This document shows positions 10,127 through 19,666 of a stretch of DNA of 34,800 nucleotides, in pieces (the first letter of the stretch is position 1; every line of letters starts with the position of its first letter). The DNA lies in the IMG/VR virus record IMGVR_UViG_3300017746_000059, positions 1 to 34,800 of that record; one strand, written 5' to 3'. The stretch is from a virus. The position numbers and the translations under genes were made by a program. The notes beneath the pieces were generated by a model that worked only from the letters and a program-made list of their open reading frames with translations, did not search any database and was not told the origin of the DNA.

Positions 10127-12238
10127 TTTGATGCAATCATATACAAATGTTAATACACCTCTCTCGGTACAAATTAAATCAATAATAGGTAGAGTACTTA
10201 TTTTAGAATTAGGAATTGTCGCAGCTAACTTACCAAAGCTTCCATTACTAAGTCTGCTTGGTGCATCAGTATATATTTTTATATCTCTTGATCCCATTAA
10301 AGGAACGTTGTTAAATGTTAATCTAATTGTTTGACCCGTTCTCCATTGAACGGTTGTATCATCAATGTAAATTGAAAGATCACCGTTTGCTTGATTAATA
10401 GTATCTAACCTTAACATATTAGTATATGTTCCTAATGTTGTAAATACCTCAGGATTAACTACATTAAGATTTAAAGGAGCAGTTGTTGTAATTTGAACCT
10501 CACTGCTATCAAAAGGAACCATAAAGTTATATGCTTGAACATTATTAGAAATCTGGATTTGATTAGGTGTATTAGTATTTACACTTATACCAGTTCCCTG
10601 TCTAACAACTCCTGTATTATATTGTAGAGTCTGAGAAACTTCACCATTAGCTAATGACTGGATCTCATCTGAGTTTTTAGCAATAAGATCTAACAGAGTA
10701 GTACTACTTGCAAATGCTAATGATGCATTATCGAGTTGTGTTTGTAAATTATTAATTTGTGATTGTAAAAATGCTGATGTACTAACAGAATTTAAAGTAT
10801 TCTCTACTGAATTTAATCTTGTTTGTATGTCTGTTAATTCTACTTGTTGAGTTTGAAAAATTTGAGCAGATGCCTGCAATTGCGCAGATGCATCTGAAAA
10901 TAATCCCATAGAAAAAGTGTTATAATCATTTACAATAGTATCAATACCTGCAGTTCCAGGTGAAGCATCAAACCTTAAATTAATTTTAAATCCATAACTA
11001 TTACCATTTTGGCCAGTTACAAGATTAGGTTTAAATTTTGGATATCTTTGTATAAAACCACCATCTGTTGTAGGTGTTACATTATCTAGTACCAATATAC
11101 CATATAGGTTTGTTTTAGTTTTACTAGAATCACTTAAGTCTACCATATCATAATAAACTAATACTGCATTAAATTCAAATGATTCAGCTAAATCAGTTCC
11201 ATTAAATTGTGGAATAGTACTTATAGTTGCATCTTGTACAATTTGTTGATAATCATTAGGATTAAAATCTACTGATATACCATCAAGCTCAGATCTTACA
11301 TATGCAGATCCAGCATATCCACTAGGATTATTATAATCAGCAGGATATTTTCTAATGTTAGCATTAAGAACACTTTCAAAAGTAGTTGGTTCAGTAAAGT
11401 ATGCATCTACAGTATTAGGCGGTGTTGATTCATCCATCCAATTTGCATTAGGATCAGTATAACCAGCAGGTCCTGGACCTTGTAGAGGTTGATCATAATC
11501 ATAAAATGCAAATGTATCTAATCCTTGTGGGTGTACTGTTGCTGAGTTCCTTCCCATTATATACTCACTTGTACCTTGGATTTTTAATGACGGTTGGTAA
11601 TTCGTATCAGATATAGAATCAAAGAGGATTGTAGGTGTTCTACCTACCTCTGTTGGTACATTAATATATAATTCCGTATAAGCTTCTCCGGCTTTATCTA
11701 CATTATTTACAATATCAATCTCACCAATATATCTAACTACTCTTCTATACTGTCGAGTCCCAGTTAAAGCTTCATCTTCTTCAACAAATCTTTTATCTGT
11801 AATACTACTTGCTTTCTCTAATACAGTAGCCTCCCTAAATCGTATAGCACCAGTTTCCTTTAACCATTTAAAGAATACTCTTTCTGTAACAGTTAGGTTT
11901 GTTGTGTTATCGTATGTTGCATCACTAATAATAAGTTCCTCTAAATTCAGCGCGTAGTTTTGAAGACTTTCAGTAAAATTAACATTAGGATCACCTTTTA
12001 AACCACCATTCCATATTGCACCATCTATTGTGTCAAACTGCATATAGTTTTCAAACTGACTAAATGTAGTAGGATCTAATCTATCCATATCTGGTAGATT
12101 AAGAAGCACAAACTTAGAAAAGACTAATTTTAACTCATCATTATTGAGAGTTCTAGATAAGTCTTTAGCAGAGGAAGAGAAAGTATAAAACGATCCCCCA
12201 TCTGCTTGTGGAGTTCTGATTAAGGGCGTTGTTGCCAT
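10124..12238 (-). CDS. Phage structural protein with central coiled coil (baseplate or fibre)
   Basis: A 704-residue protein. The N-terminal region (1-430) is mixed and rich in Asp, Asn, Thr and Tyr. A heptad-like coiled coil covers about residues 440-530 (QIFQTQQVELTDIQTRLNSV and SQINNLQTQLDNASLAF). A beta-rich C-terminal domain of about 170 residues contains paired strands such as QIQISNNVQAYNFMVPFDSS. This head, coiled coil and beta tail layout is common in trimeric phage fibres and fibre-base proteins. There is no signal peptide or catalytic motif. It lies between the 215-aa and 1304-aa structural genes. The leader (TTAATTAAAGAAAAAACTATAC) has no clear Shine-Dalgarno sequence and no AATATATAA element, so it may depend on read-through from upstream. 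Family not recognised by name. Confidence 0.85.
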   Translation of the reverse strand: MATTPLIRTPQADGGSFYTFSSSAKDLSRTLNNDELKLVFSKFVLLNLPDMDRLDPTTFSQFENYMQFDTIDGAIWNGGLKGDPNVNFTESLQNYALNLEELIISDATYDNTTNLTVTERVFFKWLKETGAIRFREATVLEKASSITDKRFVEEDEALTGTRQYRRVVRYIGEIDIVNNVDKAGEAYTELYINVPTEVGRTPTILFDSISDTNYQPSLKIQGTSEYIMGRNSATVHPQGLDTFAFYDYDQPLQGPGPAGYTDPNANWMDESTPPNTVDAYFTEPTTFESVLNANIRKYPADYNNPSGYAGSAYVRSELDGISVDFNPNDYQQIVQDATISTIPQFNGTDLAESFEFNAVLVYYDMVDLSDSSKTKTNLYGILVLDNVTPTTDGGFIQRYPKFKPNLVTGQNGNSYGFKINLRFDASPGTAGIDTIVNDYNTFSMGLFSDASAQLQASAQIFQTQQVELTDIQTRLNSVENTLNSVSTSAFLQSQINNLQTQLDNASLAFASSTTLLDLIAKNSDEIQSLANGEVSQTLQYNTGVVRQGTGISVNTNTPNQIQISNNVQAYNFMVPFDSSEVQITTTAPLNLNVVNPEVFTTLGTYTNMLRLDTINQANGDLSIYIDDTTVQWRTGQTIRLTFNNVPLMGSRDIKIYTDAPSRLSNGSFGKLAATIPNSKISTLPIIDLICTERGVLTFVYDCIK

Positions 12239-12260
12239 GTATAGTTTTTTCTTTAATTAA

Positions 12261-12908
12261 TTATGATATTACATATCCTTGCCCACCGACGATGTACCAA
12301 ACTGGTATGTTTGATCCATTATCAATTGCTAAAAGATGTACACTTTCTCCTTTTGCATTTAAACTAATTGTATCTGCTACACCTGTTGTTACTATATAAT
12401 TAGTCCCAGAAGGTGAAGCTATATTAACTGTTCCACTACCTTCTGTGCAAATAAAGAATATCTCTTGTCCTATCGCACCTTGGTGAAGCTCTAAAGATAA
12501 CGCAGTTGTAATATCTGTATTTCCACACCTATTAATTGTATAAGGTGGAATTGCAGTACTAGTACCAACACTAATTGCATTACCTCCTGCTGTAGTGTCA
12601 TTAAGAGAGGTTGGGTTAGTATCATTTCTAAATACACATCCACCACTCATAGTTAAATTACCAGTCATTTTAACATTTGTTAAAATATCAAAAGTACTAG
12701 CATTTATATCAAGTAAAATTGTACTTAATCCAACTCTTAGTGCTTCAGTTGAAAGGTTATTTAAATTAGTAAGTGTACCTGCAGCTGGAGCAAAATATAC
12801 TTCCATTGCATTAATCTCACTAGCAAGAACATTAAAGTTGTCATTAATAACTAACCTTGATCCGGATAAGGAATCGGTTCCTAAAATTTCTGTTACGCTG
12901 ATTGCCAT
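12261..12908 (-). CDS. Small beta-rich virion or fibre protein
   Basis: A 215-residue protein. The first 35 residues (SVTEILGTDSLSGSRLVIND then NFNVLASEIN) match the pattern of a short N-terminal segment seen in structural proteins of large phages, and resemble the start of the fibre-like protein at 1-1403. After that comes a Thr/Ser/Asn/Gly-rich beta region, including MTGNLTMSGGCVF, which looks like a fibre strand repeat, and a C-terminal barrel-like region ending VWYIVGGQGYVIS. It follows the 1390-aa wedge-like gene after 15 bases. The leader is A-rich without a Shine-Dalgarno sequence. Likely a small trimeric baseplate or fibre component; no enzyme function is seen. Confidence 0.8.
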   Translation of the reverse strand: MAISVTEILGTDSLSGSRLVINDNFNVLASEINAMEVYFAPAAGTLTNLNNLSTEALRVGLSTILLDINASTFDILTNVKMTGNLTMSGGCVFRNDTNPTSLNDTTAGGNAISVGTSTAIPPYTINRCGNTDITTALSLELHQGAIGQEIFFICTEGSGTVNIASPSGTNYIVTTGVADTISLNAKGESVHLLAIDNGSNIPVWYIVGGQGYVIS

Positions 12909-12923
12909 TTTATTTTATTTGTT

Positions 12924-15900
12924 TTAAATTTGTTGAGATCTTTCAATCTCTTTTATATTTAAGATATTTCTATCTTTTTTATATTTATTCCCATTCGTAT
13001 CTGTAAGTTCTAATGTTATCATATACTTTCCTGGGTTTTTAAAAAGATATGTTAGATACTTGCTTTCAAAATATATATCAGCCACTGATGAGTTAGTAGT
13101 ATTGGAGATAGTCCACTTAGGAGCAGCCTTTCCAACTATTCTACATTTATCATAGACAAACATTGCCCATGTCATAGGAGGTAATACTTTTCCATCATTA
13201 ATAAACTTAGCAGTTCCCCATGTAGGATTACTGTTTATACTTTGGCTTGATTTATAGATTCTACTTAAACAATCCACATTTCCACCGATAGGAGTTGTTT
13301 CAAAAGGTACATAACCTGACGGTGTTGCTGATGTTGCAAATATTGTATTTAATATAGCAGTACTAGGTTTTACTAATAGCTTACTTATATAATTTGTGTA
13401 AAGTGCATGACCTAATGGATTATTAACTTCTACACTCACAGCACCAGGAATACCTGTATCTAAACCTGTATCGGCTGTCCATTCTGGTGATAAAGTTCCA
13501 CCGCTTATATATGTAGTAATAAAATTCCATTCTGCATATATTAATAAGTATAGATACTCCCTCATTAATAATGCGTTAAACTCATCTAAAGATTGCCCAG
13601 GTTGCTGAGTATAACCTGAGGTATCAAATACACCATTTGTAATCGCTTCAGCCATCGCAGTGTATGTTGGGCCGTATGCTGATGTTTGATTAAATACGTT
13701 AGGGTATGCACCAGGTAAACCAAATGTTGTTATAGTATGAAGAACATGTTCTAATACTTCTGTTATCTGAGCATTTGCACTAAGAGATAAATTTTCCCAT
13801 ACAAAATCAACATTGGCATTATCATCAGATGTTTGATCCCAACCAGCTAAAGTTTCTAATGAAGGCGTATATGATCCCATCCCAACATAACCTATTCTCT
13901 GTATTGTTTTTAGAGATTGCATTTTTTGTAACACTGCCGCCTGTTTATTATATGTAATTCCAGTTGCAGTAGGATCTAATATCATTTCAACACACCTAGC
14001 TACCTTTTCAACAAAATTATCAGTTACTGCAGGTGCACCGCTTATTGCCCCAACTGAAAGTAAAGTCATTCCGTTTATAGGTAATGATTTTGCAAACGGT
14101 GGATATAATGTAGTACTCTGTAAAGGTCCACCTATATAATCTGTATTATTACCTGTCCCGGTTGCACAAACTCTAACACCATTAGCATTTACAATATCCA
14201 CTGACTTAAAATCTCCATGCTTACCAAAATACCTAGATACAGCCTGTACAAACATTTCACTGCTAGCAGAATTTAGTACTAGATTATAAACATATTTATT
14301 AATAATAGGATTTGTACTTACATTAAGCTGTGATACTGCATCACCTAGTGTAGTAGTTGCTGCATCAAAGAAATGAGTACCAACAGTACCATCTAATTCT
14401 GTAATCTCTAAATAAGTGTTTGGTTTCATTTCACTAAATTGAAAAAATGCTGGTGTATCACCTGTTGTAGATGTCATATCCCACCATAAGTGGTATCCAT
14501 TTTCCCATGTACACAATCTATCATTTAAATTTTTCCATTGATAAGGGCCACTAAAGCTTGCCTTTCCACTATCTTGAAAATTAGCTAATTGAAAATCTGT
14601 AGAAGTACCAATACCAAACGTTGCTAATATTGCATTAATACGATCAAGTGATTCATATAGGCTTGGTGTTTCTTCATCCCAAGTTATAGATGGCTGTATT
14701 GGAAGATCCCACAAAGAGCCATAATCTTTCCATGTATATTTTCCTTCACTAACCCAACTATATTTTCTTTTTCTAGATTGATACCAACCAGAATATTCTA
14801 CTTCTCTACCTTCAACGCAGATAGCATCATGTTTTACTGATGATGAAATATTATTATATAAATCAAATAATTTCATCTCAACATTATAAGTACCTACATA
14901 AGGCAAAGTTATAGGTAATATTCCATACTTACCTACCGATCCTCTTATTTGAAAATAATAAGCAGGAGATACGTCAGATGCATCTTTATAAATAGTCCAT
15001 TCTATTTCTGTAAAATTACCTGATTCTAAACCATTCCAAGTAAATAGAGTTTCACCAGGTAGTTGCACAATAGTAAATTCCCCACCACTTGCTGGATTAG
15101 CTAAAGCAACGCTTGTTGTAAATCTATTAACATCATTACCATATCCTCTAATACAAGGACCTATATCGTTAGTAACTTGAGACCAATCAAACCATAACCA
15201 AGGGTCTGTTTGTGCTGTCTTAAATGCAACAACTTGATTAAATATAGAAGTAGTAATTGTTTGTATTGTATCACCTGCCACTACGGTGTGAGTTGCAGAT
15301 GTTCCAGATGCAGGGTCGCTTAATGTATAAACATCCCCAACATTTGCTCCTTGGATATTAAAATCAAAAGTAAAGAAATCATTTGCATTTGTTAGCTGAT
15401 CCCATGTACTATCAATATTATTCCACGTTAAATTATTAAAGCTATCATTAGTTAATGTAATTAAAGCTCCTGATGGGGTATTAGGTTGGTCGGGTAAATA
15501 TTCAGAAGAGTAACCATCTTTATAATCTAGTCCTGCTACTTTATTTAAATTAGGTGCATACCTTGAAAAATAAGCAGCATATACACCAGCTGCATCTTGT
15601 ATAGAAACAGTACCGCCAGTTTGTAAAGCCCCAAGTACGCTATTAGGATCTGGGCCAATAGGTGCTGGAGGTAAGGTTTGTCCAGGTATGTAATTCATTA
15701 TCATATTTTGACCGATAGCGGCTTGGCCACCTGCACCAGAGAGTGGTGCAACAAATGCATTACAAAAGTTAATTACAGCCTGCCCAACAACAGCAGCTTC
15801 ATCTAAACAGAAAGAATCAAATCTTCTTAAGTCTTCTAAATAAGTACATGCAGCTGGTGCAATTTTAAAATCAGTATTAATACCTGCTTTAATTGTATTA

Positions 15901-17096
15901 GTATCATTTCTACTGATTGTGTTTGTAACTTCTAATAATCCAAAGAAATCCGCTTCTGCTGTGATTCCTTTAATATGAGCATTAAGAGGAAGATATTCAT
16001 TTTCTAATTTTCTCTTTAATCCAAAAAGTTTAATAAGTATTTCTTCAATAGTAAAATCTTGCAGTTCTTCTGTAATTGGTAAATCTTCATCTGTAAACTT
16101 ATCAGGAACAATCCTATTAATTCTATAGATAAGTTCAAACATACTAGTCTTCCTAAAGTTTTTATTAGGTAAAGTTATTTTTTTGTCATCAAATTGTGCA
16201 GTAGGAGAAAATAAATCTACTGCATTACTTTGAATAAGTTTACCAAATAGAGGTGAATTAGCATTTACATTTTTCCAAAATTCTTTAAGCTTTAAATTAT
16301 CATATCCAAAAAATTTAATAGCATTTATTAAACCTTTGTAGGATCCTATGAATGGGTAAATGTTACTACCCTCCATCATAATTTCTTTTCTCTTAATATT
16401 AATTTCTACAAAATCAGGTAATGCTTCTTTTAAATTAGTTTCTCTAAAAATAGTACTATCAGATGCAATAACATTATAACCCATATTTTGAGTCATAGTT
16501 CTTAATCTTTCATCTTCTTCAATACTTTCAGCATAGACTGTAAATTCTGCTACTGTAGTATTAGTGCATTCATCTATTATAATTAATTTTCTTTTGTAAG
16601 TATTTTCATATTCGGAAGAAAATGTTATATCTACCTGAAGTGCTTCAGATTTAATTTGATCGGTTACAATAAAACCATCAGCATCTATTGTTTGGTTAGG
16701 ATCATATTGTAAAGGCGCAATTAACTTATCTACTTTTATAAGAGGAGGGCCGTCAGGTTCTTGTACTAATGCAGATTGTGTACCGGTATTAAAGTCTTTA
16801 TTAAATTGAAAAAGAAATATTTTATCTGGTTGAGTAGTTTCCCATCCTACATTCCAATCACAGTTATCACCAGTAGACTGTTGAGCATAACCATGTGGGT
16901 ACCCAAACATAAAAGTACCACTAGTCTTATCTACCATTTTTTGTAAAATGAATAGTTGGCCTACTTCGAATAAATCAATAGAAACTTGAGGCAAGAAAAT
17001 ATCACCAGTCCACATGTCAGTAGAACTGTCATACGCCATATTGTAATTCTTTCCATGCTTATCAAAGAAATATAAATGTTCCCAATTTTTAGCCAC
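12924..17096 (-). CDS. Large baseplate wedge-like structural protein (possible gp7 analogue)
   Basis: A 1390-residue protein that starts at GTG (17096-17094), giving (f)M-AKNWEHLYFFDKHGKNYN. The next in-frame Met is residue 20, which would remove an aromatic-rich N-terminus, so GTG is preferred. A distinctive segment at about 242-277 (GSYKGLINAIKFFGYDNLKL, then KEFWKN) looks like the tail-end motif of gpI-type or wedge proteins in contractile tails. Trp-rich Ig/PKD-like modules appear in the middle (around 680-790) and at the very C-terminus, where a PGKYMITLELTDTNGNKYKK strand pair precedes the end. It lies just after the gp6-like gene and an 89-aa gene, which is the place of gene 7 in T4. 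The gp7 analogy rests on position, size and the conserved segment, and is uncertain. Virion location is very likely. Confidence 0.85.
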   Translation of the reverse strand: MAKNWEHLYFFDKHGKNYNMAYDSSTDMWTGDIFLPQVSIDLFEVGQLFILQKMVDKTSGTFMFGYPHGYAQQSTGDNCDWNVGWETTQPDKIFLFQFNKDFNTGTQSALVQEPDGPPLIKVDKLIAPLQYDPNQTIDADGFIVTDQIKSEALQVDITFSSEYENTYKRKLIIIDECTNTTVAEFTVYAESIEEDERLRTMTQNMGYNVIASDSTIFRETNLKEALPDFVEINIKRKEIMMEGSNIYPFIGSYKGLINAIKFFGYDNLKLKEFWKNVNANSPLFGKLIQSNAVDLFSPTAQFDDKKITLPNKNFRKTSMFELIYRINRIVPDKFTDEDLPITEELQDFTIEEILIKLFGLKRKLENEYLPLNAHIKGITAEADFFGLLEVTNTISRNDTNTIKAGINTDFKIAPAACTYLEDLRRFDSFCLDEAAVVGQAVINFCNAFVAPLSGAGGQAAIGQNMIMNYIPGQTLPPAPIGPDPNSVLGALQTGGTVSIQDAAGVYAAYFSRYAPNLNKVAGLDYKDGYSSEYLPDQPNTPSGALITLTNDSFNNLTWNNIDSTWDQLTNANDFFTFDFNIQGANVGDVYTLSDPASGTSATHTVVAGDTIQTITTSIFNQVVAFKTAQTDPWLWFDWSQVTNDIGPCIRGYGNDVNRFTTSVALANPASGGEFTIVQLPGETLFTWNGLESGNFTEIEWTIYKDASDVSPAYYFQIRGSVGKYGILPITLPYVGTYNVEMKLFDLYNNISSSVKHDAICVEGREVEYSGWYQSRKRKYSWVSEGKYTWKDYGSLWDLPIQPSITWDEETPSLYESLDRINAILATFGIGTSTDFQLANFQDSGKASFSGPYQWKNLNDRLCTWENGYHLWWDMTSTTGDTPAFFQFSEMKPNTYLEITELDGTVGTHFFDAATTTLGDAVSQLNVSTNPIINKYVYNLVLNSASSEMFVQAVSRYFGKHGDFKSVDIVNANGVRVCATGTGNNTDYIGGPLQSTTLYPPFAKSLPINGMTLLSVGAISGAPAVTDNFVEKVARCVEMILDPTATGITYNKQAAVLQKMQSLKTIQRIGYVGMGSYTPSLETLAGWDQTSDDNANVDFVWENLSLSANAQITEVLEHVLHTITTFGLPGAYPNVFNQTSAYGPTYTAMAEAITNGVFDTSGYTQQPGQSLDEFNALLMREYLYLLIYAEWNFITTYISGGTLSPEWTADTGLDTGIPGAVSVEVNNPLGHALYTNYISKLLVKPSTAILNTIFATSATPSGYVPFETTPIGGNVDCLSRIYKSSQSINSNPTWGTAKFINDGKVLPPMTWAMFVYDKCRIVGKAAPKWTISNTTNSSVADIYFESKYLTYLFKNPGKYMITLELTDTNGNKYKKDRNILNIKEIERSQQI

Positions 17097-17102
17097 TGCC
17101 TT

Positions 17103-17372
17103 TTAATTTATTTTTTGATACCACTTAGGAACTGCAAAATTAAAATAAATCCTTAAATATTTAACTTTATTAACATAAAATACCATAATAGGGTTTAGAT
17201 AATCTTCTAAGAATGTTTTAAGATGTCTATTTCTAAACATATAATTAGATAAGGTTTTGTTTAACAATGTTTTTGAATAATCATACCCAGTGTTTTTTAA
17301 TTCCCACCCCTCTTCGTACGTAGCTCTATATAAGCTAGGAAATCCTGTTCTATTATTTTTTACTGTTGCCAT
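17103..17372 (-). CDS. Small conserved-looking protein between gp6-like and wedge genes
   Basis: An 89-residue basic, Tyr-rich protein (MATVKNNRTGFPSLYRATYE at the start, NFAVPKWYQKIN at the end). The centre (RNRHLKTFLEDYLNPIMVFY) is likely helical; no signal peptide or known motif. It has the best Shine-Dalgarno sequence in the window (AAGGAGAA, AGGAG 6 bases before ATG), placed inside the last codons of the gp6-like gene; the start is only one base beyond that stop. This tight arrangement suggests translation coupled to gp6 and a role in wedge assembly, perhaps as a small wedge linker. Function not recognised. It is not a broken end of either neighbour, because both have complete frames. 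Confidence 0.8.
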   Translation of the reverse strand: MATVKNNRTGFPSLYRATYEEGWELKNTGYDYSKTLLNKTLSNYMFRNRHLKTFLEDYLNPIMVFYVNKVKYLRIYFNFAVPKWYQKIN

Positions 17373-17373
17373 C

Positions 17374-19230
17374 TTATTCTCCTTTTAATGCTTTTAAAGT
17401 AGGGTTATCTACTAACCTTCCTGTATTTAATCCTGCTGAATTTGCACCAGTGGCTATTGTAGTACCCCTGTTTCTTTTAGCATTATTATATTTTTCTTGT
17501 TGTATTTTATTATATAGATTATTTGCAATTGCTTCTTTATAGAAAACATTAAGAGAACTAATCTTATTAGCTTCTGGTATAGGTTCATAATAAGTACCAC
17601 TTCTATCTTTCCATCCACCACGGATAATTGCTATATCATTATTTTCAATAATAACATCCCCAAAACTATCTAACCCTAATTGTGGATCTTCACCTTTCTT
17701 TAATACAATTTTCTTATTCTCTATTAAAACTCTTTGGTCGGTTACAGGATCTGTTCCATAAACCGGAATAAAATAAAAACCATCTCTTATAGCCTTTTCA
17801 TTAACTTCTGATATAAAGAATACATTTACAGAATCAATACCTTCAACATTCTCAATTATTGAAATAATATCAGATCTTGGAATCCTATCTCTTCTATTTA
17901 CATTTAAGAAATATTCATCTAAATTTTTTCTTATTTCAATTCTTATAGAGTCTTTATCATAATTATCAAACCATCTTACTACAATATTAAGTGCATATCT
18001 TTTAATAATTGGATCTACTATTCGAGTTTCAGCAGTAACTACTTGTCTACCGCTACTATTTAATATTTCATAAGTCATTTCCTTTTCCTGCGTTGTCATT
18101 GTAAATTCAACCTCAGGAATACTAAAATAATCTAAATCGCTTGTTAATTTTTTCTTTACATCAGGAATTAAGAAAAGATAAATAATATTATCGTCATCCA
18201 AGTATTCATCGTTCTTAGTATTATAAGCATCTATAAATGACCAAAAATCATACTTACTTAAATAATAAATATAATTATTAGGATTAGCTAATACAAATGA
18301 ATTACTTGCATAAGGCGCGATTAATCGAGTAAACTGAGGATCTTCAGAATCAGAACCAAACATTGGATTTCTTGTAATATTCATTGCAAGTATTTCATTT
18401 AAATCTACTTGCTCACCAGATGTATCTGTTCCTGGGTCTATAAATTTTATATCTAATTGCTTTCCTCCAATATTACCAGCAGCTCCTCGAGTCTTTACAT
18501 AGGTAACTCTAATTTTAGATCCTAGTGGCGGTGGAAACCCAAATTGATTATTCCCAAAAAATACACTTAACCCACCATTAACACTTGACTTAACCATAAC
18601 TGCTTTATCACCTCTATTCATATCATAAATAGACTCTTCCTTTTTCCAAAGTTGCCCATCTACATAAACATCACATAAATATTGATCTGTAGGTTCTTTA
18701 GTACTTAAGTTATAACTTTGTAAAGGATTACCAGAGCCTGTAAAACTCTGTTCATCTTTTTCACCTTGAATAACTTCTACATTAACAAAAGCTTTTGTAG
18801 TTTTATCTAATCTAATAAAATCACTATTAAATCTTAAAAAATATTGCAATCCGTTCTGTCCAATTTGAAATTTTACACCGTTCATAATTTGTACATAATC
18901 ACCATTAAGAAGGGTAGATGCACTTGTGTTTAATCGTAATCCAATTATACCTCTTGCAGATATACCTCTTGTAGGATCATGTCCAGTTAATCTAGACAAA
19001 CCATATATAGATTCAATATTCCTTGCCCGAGATATATTCATCTCTGTAGCAACAGCCTCTATATAAAAGAAAATCATTTCACCTAAGTTAGAAACTACTG
19101 TTAATATTTGTCCAAAGGGTGAAGCAGGAGTAAATACCTCAACGGCCTGATCATAGGTACGCTGAAGATAATCAAATGAATCTTGGAATAACTCAGTAGC
19201 TTTTAATCTTGTTTTACTAAAAAATGACAT
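17374..19230 (-). CDS. Baseplate wedge protein, gp6/J-like
   Basis: A 618-residue protein of the baseplate J / T4 gp6 type, which forms the dimeric ring that ties the wedges together in contractile tails. The N-terminal helical region contains ELFQDSFDYLQRTYDQAVEV and a region near 65-95 (SRARNIESIYGLSRLTGHDP) typical of the J-like N-terminal part. The clearest signature lies at 218-253: GGLSVFFGNNQFGFPPPLGS followed by IRVTYVKTRGAAGN, which fits the family's FGdG-fG-P-G-i-v-Y-G-GN pattern. The C-terminal part carries DYDKDSIRIEIRKNL-type and RRDRIPRSDIISIIENVEGI segments, also usual for this family. It follows the gp25-like gene by 13 bases, the usual W-J order of contractile tails. The length is close to that of T4 gp6. 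Leader without Shine-Dalgarno. Confidence 0.92.
   Translation of the reverse strand: MSFFSKTRLKATELFQDSFDYLQRTYDQAVEVFTPASPFGQILTVVSNLGEMIFFYIEAVATEMNISRARNIESIYGLSRLTGHDPTRGISARGIIGLRLNTSASTLLNGDYVQIMNGVKFQIGQNGLQYFLRFNSDFIRLDKTTKAFVNVEVIQGEKDEQSFTGSGNPLQSYNLSTKEPTDQYLCDVYVDGQLWKKEESIYDMNRGDKAVMVKSSVNGGLSVFFGNNQFGFPPPLGSKIRVTYVKTRGAAGNIGGKQLDIKFIDPGTDTSGEQVDLNEILAMNITRNPMFGSDSEDPQFTRLIAPYASNSFVLANPNNYIYYLSKYDFWSFIDAYNTKNDEYLDDDNIIYLFLIPDVKKKLTSDLDYFSIPEVEFTMTTQEKEMTYEILNSSGRQVVTAETRIVDPIIKRYALNIVVRWFDNYDKDSIRIEIRKNLDEYFLNVNRRDRIPRSDIISIIENVEGIDSVNVFFISEVNEKAIRDGFYFIPVYGTDPVTDQRVLIENKKIVLKKGEDPQLGLDSFGDVIIENNDIAIIRGGWKDRSGTYYEPIPEANKISSLNVFYKEAIANNLYNKIQQEKYNNAKRNRGTTIATGANSAGLNTGRLVDNPTLKALKGE
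17379..17383 (-). promoter_or_regulatory. Strong Shine-Dalgarno AGGAG
   Basis: Minus-strand AAGGAGAA inside the last codons of the gp6-like gene, AGGAG 6 bases before the ATG of the 89-aa gene. It decides that start and shows coupling. Confidence 0.65.
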
Positions 19231-19243
19231 TTACATTATTATT

Positions 19244-19606
19244 TTAAAAAAGAGCACCTATAACTCTTTGTTCATTTACAAATATATCAACCAAACAACC
19301 ATTTCTTTCCAATGTAGAAAAGAAACTAACTTTTGTATTTATATCAAAACCGGCAACGTCTGGTAAACAGTATGCAGTAATTTGGCTATTAATATTATTT
19401 TGTATAGTGTTTTCATTTAATACTAAAGAAAAAACCAATTCATCTAAATTACAACCTATACCAGGCGCGCCTAGTACTTCACCTTTTCTAGTAAATAAAC
19501 AATTTTCAATCTTAATAATTAATTGAGATAACGTATCACTTACTTCCAAAGTAGCATCATTAAACTTCGGGGCTTCAGCATCTCTACTATAAATATCTTT
19601 AATCAT
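19244..19606 (-). CDS. Baseplate wedge protein, gp25/W-like
   Basis: A 120-residue protein matching the GPW/gp25 family, a small lysozyme-fold-like wedge piece that contacts the sheath and gp6 and helps start sheath polymerisation. The central signature is at about 39-60: TRKGEVLGAPGIGCNLDELV, where family members have a G-R/x-P-G-G-x-L-x-x-L-F pattern, followed by a helix (ENTIQNNINSQITAYCLPDV) and a terminal strand pair (GCLVDIFVN). The length is right for the family (T4 gp25 is about 132 aa). It lies immediately before the gp6-like gene, as W before J. The leader holds an AATATATAA motif 20 bases from ATG, so a promoter may begin the wedge unit here. Confidence 0.9.
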   Translation of the reverse strand: MIKDIYSRDAEAPKFNDATLEVSDTLSQLIIKIENCLFTRKGEVLGAPGIGCNLDELVFSLVLNENTIQNNINSQITAYCLPDVAGFDINTKVSFFSTLERNGCLVDIFVNEQRVIGALF

Positions 19607-19626
19607 TTAAGAACACTAATTTTTTA

Positions 19627-19635
19627 TTATATATT
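19627..19635 (-). promoter_or_regulatory. AATATATAA promoter-like motif
   Basis: Minus-strand AATATATAA, 20 bases before the ATG of the gp25-like gene, in a 60-base gap, followed by TAAAAAATTAGTG. Confidence 0.55.
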
Positions 19636-19666
19636 CTCTTTTTATTTAATAGCTTTCAGATTATAA

